A stretch of DNA of 64,000 bases from Ceratopteris richardii (taxonomy: Eukaryota; Streptophyta; Polypodiopsida; Polypodiales; Pteridaceae), in contig CM035406.1 of NCBI GenBank assembly GCA_020310875.1, positions 80,788,355 through 80,852,354 of the forward strand, read 5' to 3'. Positions 9,201-17,600 of the stretch are shown here, piece by piece. Within the stretch, counting starts at the first letter, position 1, and the number at the start of each line of letters is the position of its first letter. Below the pieces are notes generated by a model. The model saw only the letters and a program-made list of their open reading frames with translations. It ran no database searches and was not told the origin of the DNA. A program made the translations under genes and the position numbers.

Positions 9201-10411
9201 CTGTAGTATTCCCAGACGAAGAGTTTGAACCCCATGGTTGGGCAGAAATCCTAGCAACCATGGACGTAGCCATCAATGAAGAACAATGGACACCCCACTG
9301 TGACGAGGATGGCTATGATATCTCAGTTTTCACGATAGAGCCAATCATGGGCGATGCAATTTTAGAAGAGTGTGAACCTAACATTGATGCATTTGAGGAT
9401 GCAAGCGATCTTGATTTAGAATCAATTATCATGGACCCACCCTTTGCATCAGAGGAAGAATATTTTTTCGAGGGAGAGACTCACACTCAGAGACACGAGG
9501 AAGTTATGAATGAGATGAGGTTAGCCACGGAAGTGACTAACAAGAGTGAAGGCAAGAAAAGAAAGAAGAGAGAAACCATGTCAGAAAAAGAAGAATCTTT
9601 GTTTGAAGTACCCGAGAACTTCAAGAAATATGAAATCGAAGATAGAAGAATCATGGTACGAATGCCTAATAGAAAGGCGAATGACAGACAAGTATATGAT
9701 AACCGAGAGAAAACCAAGAAAATAATAGTTGCTATCGAAGGAGAAGAAGAAAAATGTACATACATAGGGCATGATTTGACGAAGGAAGAAGAAGAAGAGC
9801 TAGTTGCCCTATTGCGCGAATATAGAGATGTTTTTGCGTGGAGTTACAAAGATTTGAAAGGAGTAGATCCAGATATATGTTCTCATAGAATCCCTATGAC
9901 TCCAGATGCAAAACCGACAAAACAGAAACCTTACACGTACAATGATAACTACGCTGCGAAGATTAAAGAGGAGATAGATCGCTTGATAGAAGCAGGATTC
10001 ATTTACGAAATTGAGCATATCGAATGGGTATCCCCCATTGTGGTTGTGCCCAAGAAGAATGGAAAATTGCGTGTGTGTATTAACCTTAAAAAAGTTAATG
10101 CCGCAACGATTAGAGATAGTTATCCTCTTCCTATCACGGAACATCTATTGGAAAGAGTTGCGGGCAAGGAAGTTTACAGCTTTCTTGATGGTTTTTTAGG
10201 CTATAATCAAGTAGCCATTGCTCCAGAAGATCAACACAAGACGGCATTTGCCACTGAATGGGGCATATTTGCATTTCGTGTGATGCCATTTGGCTTAACA
10301 AATGCACCCGCCACTTTCCAGCGACTCATGTGTCATGTTTTTAAGGAATTCTTACGCAAGAGTTTGGAAGTTTATGTCGATGACATATGTGCTCATTCAA
10401 ATGTAAGATAG
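6116..10411 (+). CDS. Gag C-terminus, protease 1 and RT N-terminal half (17-kb element)
   Basis: 1431 codons; real coding begins near 6151, after the frameshift. In order: the rest of the gag domain (residues 13-140); short zinc knuckles CYTCGGDHMANVC (near 183), CFRCQGDHFIKDC (near 381) and CADCGKEHIIKDC (near 411), all C-x2-C-x3-H-x4-C; a degenerate one near 209 lacking a Cys; a long charged linker (470-830); a retropepsin fold with DLGA at residue 848 (8657-8668) and ILGRPF downstream; and RT from about 1225 with VSPIVVVPKKNGKLR, FLDGFLGYNQV, MPFGLTNAPATFQ and the catalytic YVDD at 1420 (10373-10384). The DLGA replaces the usual D(S/T)GA. The frame ends in TAG at 10409, but the same frame carries on at once with THIPELRQIFDKCREYQVC, so this is one polyprotein interrupted by a single amber codon. 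Confidence 0.9.
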   Translation: MKTCSRNTTHLDTLKNTALTWFQPLQQRQFRDIHHFLESFITEFSKSGIRHDTSSLIHSFKQTPQETVRLARRRFRQYVERCPMQELPSQAKQVSLFLDGLLSSKLRSYVYLKEPRTLEQCVRICIDIEDNLGDELELSKVYKDSDCSSLASTKLSSSIEDLAEKVAQKLGVSSKPRVLMNKHCYTCGGDHMANVCPNAPQPQTNPSGQYCTIEKRYTNHTAQDCPYNKQTVRQNYPQAYPQPGRYQGQYNAQPYYYRPPQNYPYQAQQRPQPVLAQQPPPPANVISVKYAAAEENLSRSLVPSSPLITESDPHSNSFDSTHVDSPPAYYTESPEHVETYHYDSPPVEPSWEPDYANVMYTNPNPRPQVRQQRPQGPRGPCFRCQGDHFIKDCPHPPISGQSQYYNIQGFCADCGKEHIIKDCPKNPVNASNVTPINVIGIVNNADGSNPTYVPIQAITRAQALLQNQQLNQEKVAGTSEVAESSSKKTKSWRDSRERIKRKWSKKITELEGSLKESRAKIQELTSQELNQENPAQKSGSVLAEPIPENLDMMFRAYQARLKEGPQVAEMSKNYPRADLEIERTKLCMKMVELAQALFEASRYLNWNNMAKPELHFQGLMERLEYLIESKETKDQPRNPIVPETQERNAPSLSQVPNTESQDNLSSIHRYSHEFLREIQEEKWRKEQGTHPPIQEIDDLQEQFPQDIPSIYDEVEEEQLSEHTGFESNSLQELPQFTGPWEAKSISMRAPTIIVRNEESVIPRNTEVIKNTKVQCNLTLEELLKVKPELWKHVANQFPELATTPSQIGSQNKVPEIPVEKIGDVSEGEEGNTYLPITHQGYTTKAILDLGAGVAIATTALWKRWGKPALRPTRMKLQMADGHIEKQLGLLEGISLTTCGVEFEHTFAICDFAKNHAYEMILGRPFMRQLQIVQDWGTNSLYLQHLGVTTKVNLKDYSHRDVPPIQWNTIHKTQVETESVHSLESDPSWLHEDTHLWMCKVAKQEEERLEARTLGAEQHPRTLQDPAYAPVVFPDEEFEPHGWAEILATMDVAINEEQWTPHCDEDGYDISVFTIEPIMGDAILEECEPNIDAFEDASDLDLESIIMDPPFASEEEYFFEGETHTQRHEEVMNEMRLATEVTNKSEGKKRKKRETMSEKEESLFEVPENFKKYEIEDRRIMVRMPNRKANDRQVYDNREKTKKIIVAIEGEEEKCTYIGHDLTKEEEEELVALLREYRDVFAWSYKDLKGVDPDICSHRIPMTPDAKPTKQKPYTYNDNYAAKIKEEIDRLIEAGFIYEIEHIEWVSPIVVVPKKNGKLRVCINLKKVNAATIRDSYPLPITEHLLERVAGKEVYSFLDGFLGYNQVAIAPEDQHKTAFATEWGIFAFRVMPFGLTNAPATFQRLMCHVFKEFLRKSLEVYVDDICAHSNVR

Positions 10412-13400
10412 ACACATATCCCAGAGTTAAGACAAATATTTGACAAATGTCGAGAATATCAAGTTTGTTTGAACCCAGAAAAATGCGTTTTCATGGTCAG
10501 ACAAGGCAAAATTCTAGGACACATTGTGTCAAAAAATGGAATCTCTACGGATGAAGAAAAGGTGAAAGTAATTGCAGAATTACCTAGACCAACTAATGTG
10601 AAAGAGGTACAAGCATTTATGGGCCATTGCGGTTATTATAGGAGATTCATACACATGTATGCAATCATAGTCAAGCCTTTGTACTCTCTTTTAACCAATT
10701 TTGAATGGACAGATGAATGTGAAAAGTCATTCAATGAACTTAAACGACGCTTGTGCTCAGCACCTATATTGACAACCCCAGATTGGAGTAAGCCATTCCA
10801 TGTACATGTGGATGCATCCAATTATGCCATAGGATGCGTGTTAGCACAACCCACGAATGAAGGTAACATAGATCTCCCCATAGCTTACGCGAGCAGACAA
10901 TTGAACGCAGCAGAAAGAAATTACACCACGACGGAACGAGAAGGATTAGGGATGATCTACGCAGTAAAGAAGTTTAGGCACTACTTGTTGGCCAACAAAT
11001 TCAAGTTCTTTACAGATCATCAAGCCCTATTGTATTTAGTCAACAAACCATGTAACACGGGACGACTAATACGTTGGTTTCTATTACTCATGGAGTATGA
11101 TTTTGAAGTCGTAGTCAGGAAAGGAAAGACACATCTTAGAGCTGACCACCTTTCGAGATTAACCTCAGGAGAAGCTCCTCAAGGAGTAGCGGATGATCTA
11201 CCAGATGCATACTTGTTCGATCTTGAGATAGCACCAGAATGGGCTAAGCCTTTAGTCCCTATTCTCACATATGGACCCAAGAATCCTAGGATAAAGATCA
11301 AAGAGGGAGAGATTAACAAGTCGCAGAGATACCAAATAATAGCAGGAAGCATATATAAACAGGATAATCAAAAGATTCTTGCTTGTTGTGTAGATGAATC
11401 AAAACATGCGAATTGGTTGCAATTAGCACATGTAGGTGCACTAAAGCAACATCATTCAAAACATCGAACATTACAGACTCTGCATAGATTAGGAGTATAT
11501 TGGCCTACAATGGAAGCAGATGTCTACAGGTTGTGTAAGGAATGCAATGTTTGTTGTGAAAGACCACTAGTAGAGCATGCTACATTATATCATGTGTCTC
11601 TCACACCAGACTGGAGTGAACAATTAGTGACATACTTGAGGACGAAGACATTCCCTCAAGGAATGACTTTAGCACGACAACGCAGTCTAGAGCAGGAAGC
11701 TCAAAATTATTCACTTATTGGCGATAACCTATACAAAAGAGGACGAGATGGATATCTAAGACAATGTGTTCATGAGAGCGATTATCTGAGCATACTAGAG
11801 ACTGCACACCAAGGTGTTGTAGGAGGTCATTTTGGACCCGATAGGATAATCAAAGCCATCCTCTTTGCAGGACTATGGTGGCCCACTCTTCACATGGATG
11901 CTCATACCTATGTAAAGAGATGTGATGTGTGCCAAAGAACTCAGTTTCCTACTCGCAGAGATGAAATGCCATTGAAACCCATGATGGGCGGACGTGCATT
12001 TTCAAAGTGGGGCATAGACTTTGTAGGACCCATTAACCCCCCTACAAAAGGTACACATGCTGAATACATTATTGTTGCCACAGATTATCTTACGAAATGG
12101 GTAGAGGCAAAAGCCACAAAAAAGAATGATGCACACACAACTGCAAAATTCTTATTTGAGAATGTCTTTACCAGATATGGCTTGCCTATAGAGTTAGTGA
12201 GCGATCGAGGCACTCACTTTCTAAACCAAGTCATTGAATATTTGTTACAGGATTTTATGGTGATTCACAAGAAATCCGCACCATATCATCCTCAGGCCAA
12301 TGGTCAGGCTGAAAGCACTAATAAGATCCTTTGTAACGTACTGACGAAACTTGTGAACAACAAACGTTTAGATTGGGACAAACAGTTACACCACGCTGTT
12401 TGGGCATATCGAGTGGCCTACAAGACCGTACTCAATGCAACTCCCTTTCAGATGGTTTTTGGTCAGAATGCTGTGCTTCCTTTGGACTTCTTGATACCGA
12501 CCCTTAAGGTTGCACAAGAACATCAGTGGACCGGCCATGAATTATCAGCAAGAATAATGGACTTGGAACGATTAGGAGAAACCAGGCTAAAGGCAGCAGC
12601 AGGAATATATGCAGCGAAGAAGCGACAGAAAGCATATTTTGATGCACATGTGAAAGATAAAGGCTTAAAAGAAGGAGATTTAGTTCTAGTATATACGCTG
12701 AAACAACACGCACGTAAGTTAGAAAAGCGAGGTTATGGACCTATGATCATTAACAGACTCTCAACAAGTGGAGCAGTACAATTAGCCACTTTAGAAGGAG
12801 ATATAATGCCTAATTATATTAGTGGCTGTAGAGTCAAGTTATATCAGGAACCTCTTACTGAGGATATGCTTAGACGACTCACGTTGGCAAAGAAGCGTAA
12901 GGAGGAAGAAAATAGAATACGAGCGGAAGCTCAGGCAGAAGCAATAGAACACATTAAACGCATGAAGTTAAGAAGACAAGGACTAGGGAGAGAACATTAT
13001 AACCATCTGGAAACTACACCCAGATATCCCATGGCCATGTGTCAAGTAAAGTCAACCACTCATCCTAGTATAGTGGACAGGAGACCATTCATTACAGTCA
13101 GGCTAGAGCACGGCAACCCTTGCCAAGAGCTCAGGGCTTTAATTGACTCAGGTGCTGCGACTAGTGCTATTAGATGGTCCCACTATAAGGATTCAGGAAT
13201 AGAAATGCGGCCAATTGAGGCATACCTCATAGGCTTAGGAGGCATGGAAACCCCTTGCATGGGTGAGGTGGACCTTCCCATCCTCATTAAGGATGTGACC
13301 ATGACAGCGAAGCTACTAGTGTGCCATGATGACGACCTGATAGAACCCCTAATCCTTGGCCAAGATTGGCTATACGATCACTCAATGGACCTAAATCTTA

Positions 13401-14425
13401 GACAAGGCTCCATACAGATTGGAACCTTAGAACAGAAGCGAGTGATACCGCTTGACTTCCCTAACGGCATTCCGATTGAGGTTCGTAACCCTAGACCCTA
13501 TGAAACGCATGTGACGGAAGACCGGAAGATCTTGGGTCAGACCAGTCATGTTAGGTCTACACCAACCCACTCGGGCTTGGCTAGGGACAATTGTCAATCA
13601 GAAGAACGACAGGAGATCTTCCCTGGGGCTTCCTGCAAACTAGAAGGGGCAGCTACCCAACCGCTAGGGCAGATGAACACAATCAGCGGTCAGGTGGGTT
13701 GCATCAGCGGCCAAATGAGCACAACACCCTGCGGTGCTCATCCTTCCAAACTTGCTGCGGACTGGCCTAGATTAAAGATAAATAACGAATCACTTCCTAA
13801 TGGGCAGGTCACGCAAGTGTTGGATCTCCCTTCTTTTCCAAAGCAGAGCGTCCAATGGACCTCTCAAACCCAACCACGAAGGAGTCAACCACAACAGAGG
13901 AACCTAGACCGACGACCACACCAGACAAGGCAAGGAAAACAGCAGTATCAACATCACAGAACAAGTGGCACGAAACAAATATGGGTGCCAAAAGGACAGC
14001 AACCACAGGCTATTGGCAACACTGCAGACGAGAACAGGACAAAGTTGCAACAGAAGCAGAGTCAGCATCCGAAGTCCCCTCGATCTTCTTTTACAAGTAC
14101 CAATACTCGACAGATTTGGATCGCCAAGAAGTATCTTATCAATCGATCCAGACCCATGCAGATTTGGGTACCCAAACAATGTATTATAGCCCAACCCTCT
14201 AGCCATGTAATATATACCCCTCAGAATCTTTCCATCCTTCAATACCACCAAACCCGATACCACTTTTTGTCCCTCAGAAGAAACACACCACCCACTCCAA
14301 GACTCTTAGGAAATGGATACCTAAACGTATCCAAACGTCTTCTTGTACCCCAATATCTAACAATTCTCCCACCCCATTTAAACTCCACCCTTGTAATAAT
14401 TCACCCTCAACCAAACCTTGTATAA
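10412..14425 (+). CDS. RT C-terminus, RNase H, duplicated integrase zinc module, integrase, protease 2
   Basis: Same reading frame as the upstream pol; the first internal ATG is 10469. Residues are counted from that ATG. RT thumb with FMGHCGYYRRFI; RNase H 104-231 with HVDASN, TTTEREGLGM and FTDHQAL; a first H2C2 zinc module 319-364 ending CKECNVC; a second H2C2 module 445-491 (GGHFGPDRI...CDVCQ); integrase core 514-651 with GIDFVGP, SDRGTHF and GQAESTNK, the last two spaced D-35-E; then, past the integrase C-terminus, a second retropepsin-like domain with LIDSGAATSAI (D at 893, 13145) and LILGQDWL. The tail (1010-1318) is Gln/Pro/Ser-rich and carries three QIW(V/I)(P/A)K motifs. Integrase joins element DNA to the host genome. 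A DSGA protease after integrase is outside the usual gypsy order. Confidence 0.9.
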   Translation, partial: THIPELRQIFDKCREYQVCLNPEKCVFMVRQGKILGHIVSKNGISTDEEKVKVIAELPRPTNVKEVQAFMGHCGYYRRFIHMYAIIVKPLYSLLTNFEWTDECEKSFNELKRRLCSAPILTTPDWSKPFHVHVDASNYAIGCVLAQPTNEGNIDLPIAYASRQLNAAERNYTTTEREGLGMIYAVKKFRHYLLANKFKFFTDHQALLYLVNKPCNTGRLIRWFLLLMEYDFEVVVRKGKTHLRADHLSRLTSGEAPQGVADDLPDAYLFDLEIAPEWAKPLVPILTYGPKNPRIKIKEGEINKSQRYQIIAGSIYKQDNQKILACCVDESKHANWLQLAHVGALKQHHSKHRTLQTLHRLGVYWPTMEADVYRLCKECNVCCERPLVEHATLYHVSLTPDWSEQLVTYLRTKTFPQGMTLARQRSLEQEAQNYSLIGDNLYKRGRDGYLRQCVHESDYLSILETAHQGVVGGHFGPDRIIKAILFAGLWWPTLHMDAHTYVKRCDVCQRTQFPTRRDEMPLKPMMGGRAFSKWGIDFVGPINPPTKGTHAEYIIVATDYLTKWVEAKATKKNDAHTTAKFLFENVFTRYGLPIELVSDRGTHFLNQVIEYLLQDFMVIHKKSAPYHPQANGQAESTNKILCNVLTKLVNNKRLDWDKQLHHAVWAYRVAYKTVLNATPFQMVFGQNAVLPLDFLIPTLKVAQEHQWTGHELSARIMDLERLGETRLKAAAGIYAAKKRQKAYFDAHVKDKGLKEGDLVLVYTLKQHARKLEKRGYGPMIINRLSTSGAVQLATLEGDIMPNYISGCRVKLYQEPLTEDMLRRLTLAKKRKEEENRIRAEAQAEAIEHIKRMKLRRQGLGREHYNHLETTPRYPMAMCQVKSTTHPSIVDRRPFITVRLEHGNPCQELRALIDSGAATSAIRWSHYKDSGIEMRPIEAYLIGLGGMETPCMGEVDLPILIKDVTMTAKLLVCHDDDLIEPLILGQDWLYDHSMDLNLRQGSIQIGTLEQKRVIPLDFPNGIPIEVRNPRPYETHVTEDRKILGQTSHVRSTPTHSGLARDNCQSEERQEIFPGASCKLEGAATQPLGQMNTISGQVGCISGQMSTTPCGAHPSKLAADWPRLKINNESLPNGQVTQVLDLPSFPKQSVQWTSQTQPRRSQPQQRNLDRRPHQTRQGKQQYQHHRTSGTKQIWVPKGQQPQAIGNTADENRTKLQQKQSQHPKSPRSSFTSTNTRQIWIAKKYLINRSRPMQIWVPKQCIIAQPSSHVIYTPQNLSILQYHQTRYHFLSLRRNTPPTPRLLGNGYLNVSKRLLVPQYLTILPPHLNSTLVIIHPQPNLV

Positions 14426-14689
14426 ATTCATACACCCAAACCCCACATCATGCATAATAAAAGCTCATCAAAAAATGTAGGCATAATCTGAACCATGTCG
14501 GTGTCTAGAGACCTGCATTAGCTCTGCAAAAAGATCATTGCATCAATCACTTCACGACACTTGGCTACACGGGTTACACATCGGTTATGGAAAGGGATTG
14601 CGGTCTCACCTTAATGGGATCATAATTAATTTCCATACTAATGTGCTAATCTTTTGTAGCAGATCTTTTCTATTAGCTCGTCAGTCATC
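14426..14689 (+). other. Spacer between pol and ORF3
   Basis: 264 bases without a supported gene. ORF3 would be downstream on the genomic RNA, so a spliced message, reinitiation or an internal promoter would be needed; no decisive splice site or TATA box was identified. Confidence 0.5.
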
Positions 14690-17600
14690 ATGCAAACCGA
14701 AGCAGGACCATCAGAAGCTGGCCCCAGTGCACCGATGACCATTATTGGAGAATTACTCGCGGAATCTTATCCTACTATGCAACCACCAGAGTTTCAAGGT
14801 TTTCCAGGACCCATGCCAATCGATGATCCTCCTAGAGGATATACCGAGAAGATTCATCGTAACTCTCATTGGTTTCAAGGCCTAGCAAGACCATTAGCAG
14901 ACGCTGATTTCATATTTGAGGCCAATTTGGCATTTGATCTTCGCACATGGACCAAGTACCAATTCTTTTCAAGAGAATTTGAAGGACTGCAGAATACACA
15001 AGATTTAACGCACGTTTGGGCACGAGCGGGATTTACAGAATACTTTAATGACCCTCTGCCTAAACCCGATTTTTACAGATGCTTTTACTTGGTAACCACC
15101 TTAATGGCTTCAGAGAACAAGGATCTACCCGGCACATTCATGTTACCATCCTTGGTAAATGATCCTCCATTTAGAAGGTTCTATTTGTCTAAAGATTTGA
15201 TTCGCGCAGCTCTAAAAATACATGGAACACACACTCCAACGGAGAAAGAACGGCTAGTCCTAGAGCAGATGAAACGTGGTGACGTAACTAAGTGGGAGGA
15301 CATTTCAGCTATAACCCCTGAGCTCTCTAAGCCATTACGGATATGCATGCAGCACTTTGCTTTCCCAGCTCAGGATCGTTTTACCATGCCCCACAAGAGA
15401 ATCTGGTTTGGATTATACTTAGCATGTACTGGACCTCAAACGGTTGATCTAGCCAGCTGGATCATTGATCAGCTCTATTTGGCACAACATAGGTGGGAGC
15501 GAAAGAAGGTAATCAATGGGTGCTACGCCCTCACCAGGATCATATATATGTGCTTGGCATATGATTTACCCATAGAGTGTGCCATGACCAGTGAGGAACT
15601 GAAAGCATTCAAAGGGACCACTAGGAAGGCTAGAAAGTCTAGCAAAGGCAGAGCCAGAAAGCGGATGAGAGGTACTATCCCATGCCTACAAGTCCCAGAA
15701 TCACCCTCTCCACAACCATCTCCAGAGCAGTCACCAACAGCAGCCACTCCCACGGTACCACCAATTCGTATACGGTTATCAAGACCAGTTACGCCGGAGG
15801 GCACCACCAGTACTGTCGCACCCCAAGCAGCCACAACCACAGAACCTATCACCACAGCAGCTGAACTTCCCACCACTATTGGTGCGGAAGCTTTCTCTTT
15901 TCCAATACCGCATTTAGAACCAAGACAAGCAGAGCCACTGGACCAAACTTTTGATTTTGAGATGCCCGATGCATTCTCCAATGAGTTCCAGTTTTCAGAA
16001 GGACAATTGTTTTCTCAAGAATTTGAAAGGCCTAGCTACCCTACCACACCCAAGGATCAGCCACAAGGACAGATCGTGTCCAGCTCTGATGACGAAAGGA
16101 CAGCGACCGATGACGACGAAGAAGACGATGAAGCTAGCCAGGGAACACATGAATCCCAAGAGCATGAACAGACAGATGGCCAAGGCCAACAAACAGACAC
16201 ACATGGCGATACAAGTACCCATGAAGATGAAACTTATGAGGCAGCAGCTTACACACTAGCTATCAAGAAGTTGTATAGAACTATGGAAAAAGTTTGGGCA
16301 CACAAAAAGCTGACAGAGGAAGAGAGTCAAACAATAATAGAACAAGAACTTGTCACAGGCGGATTCGAAGACGCATACATCAAAGGATTCAAAGAATTAG
16401 TCAAATCAGTAGGCTCCAACGAAGCCCTCAGGTACTTGCAAAGAAAGCCACTACCACAGTTTGACCCCCGCAGAGTACGACTACTTTCAAAGCCCGGTGA
16501 ATACATTCGTGTACCAACCGGAGCACAATCTTCAGAACAAGCCAGGGCGGCACGCCTCGTCCCCGAAAGTTCATTGGCCGTAGAAACCATCATTGTAGAT
16601 TCCCCACCCCGCGCTACAACTGTACCTACCTCAGCAGTCACTGAAGTACCGACCACCCCAACCGCTCCTCTCTCACCACCCGTCCATCCAGCCTCCCCTC
16701 TTCACCCTCCTTCCCCCAGACCCACATCTTCATTCGCCGATGGTGTTGCAGAAATTGTCTTTACGACCACTAACCCCACAATTCCCGCGCCCATTAGCCC
16801 TAGTCTACCCCCTCCCACACCCACCTTTCTATCCAACCCATTCCTTCATCAATCTTTTCCATCTTTCCCCTCAACTCCAAGACCCCTTTTCCCATTCCCA
16901 CCGCCATTAACCTTCTCCCCCGTCTCACCTCCCCGACCCACGGTAACACCTCTTTCCCCTTTCCACCAAGCTGCTCCAGCCAGCCCCCCTGTAAATTACC
17001 CCTCAACATTTGTAAATCCCGTATTTACACCAGCACGAGCACCCACGATCACACCCATATTCACGGTCACCGCACTAGACACGTCCACTGACATGGACAT
17101 CTCACCACCCGCTGCACCATCACTCACTTCACTCCCGGCACAAACATTTTTAGGCACATCACAATTTTCAACAATCACCACATCATCCACCTTCCCACCC
17201 CCATTCCCCATTCCCGTTGCATCTACACCAACTGCATCTTCATTTAGCACCCCATTAATACTATCACCCACTGTAGATAATGCATTCCGACAGATGTTCA
17301 TGTGTATGACGCAAGTAAGAGATGAGTTCACATCTCTTGGTGATAATTATCAGCAGCTGCAGAGGACAACCAATGACTTACAGTCGCAGCTTAATTTATT
17401 GTCCATTGAGAATGCCTCTCTGAACACCCGCTACGAGGAATTACGCGAGGCATATCACAAATTGGAACTAGAAAGCGAAGAGAAGACCAAGGAAGCCACT
17501 GCTGACCTGGATAACTTATTAAGAGCCCAGACAGTCCGCAATGCAACGCTAACACGAAACATGGGCTTACTACGAAGACACCTAGCAGCCGCCAAGGAAG

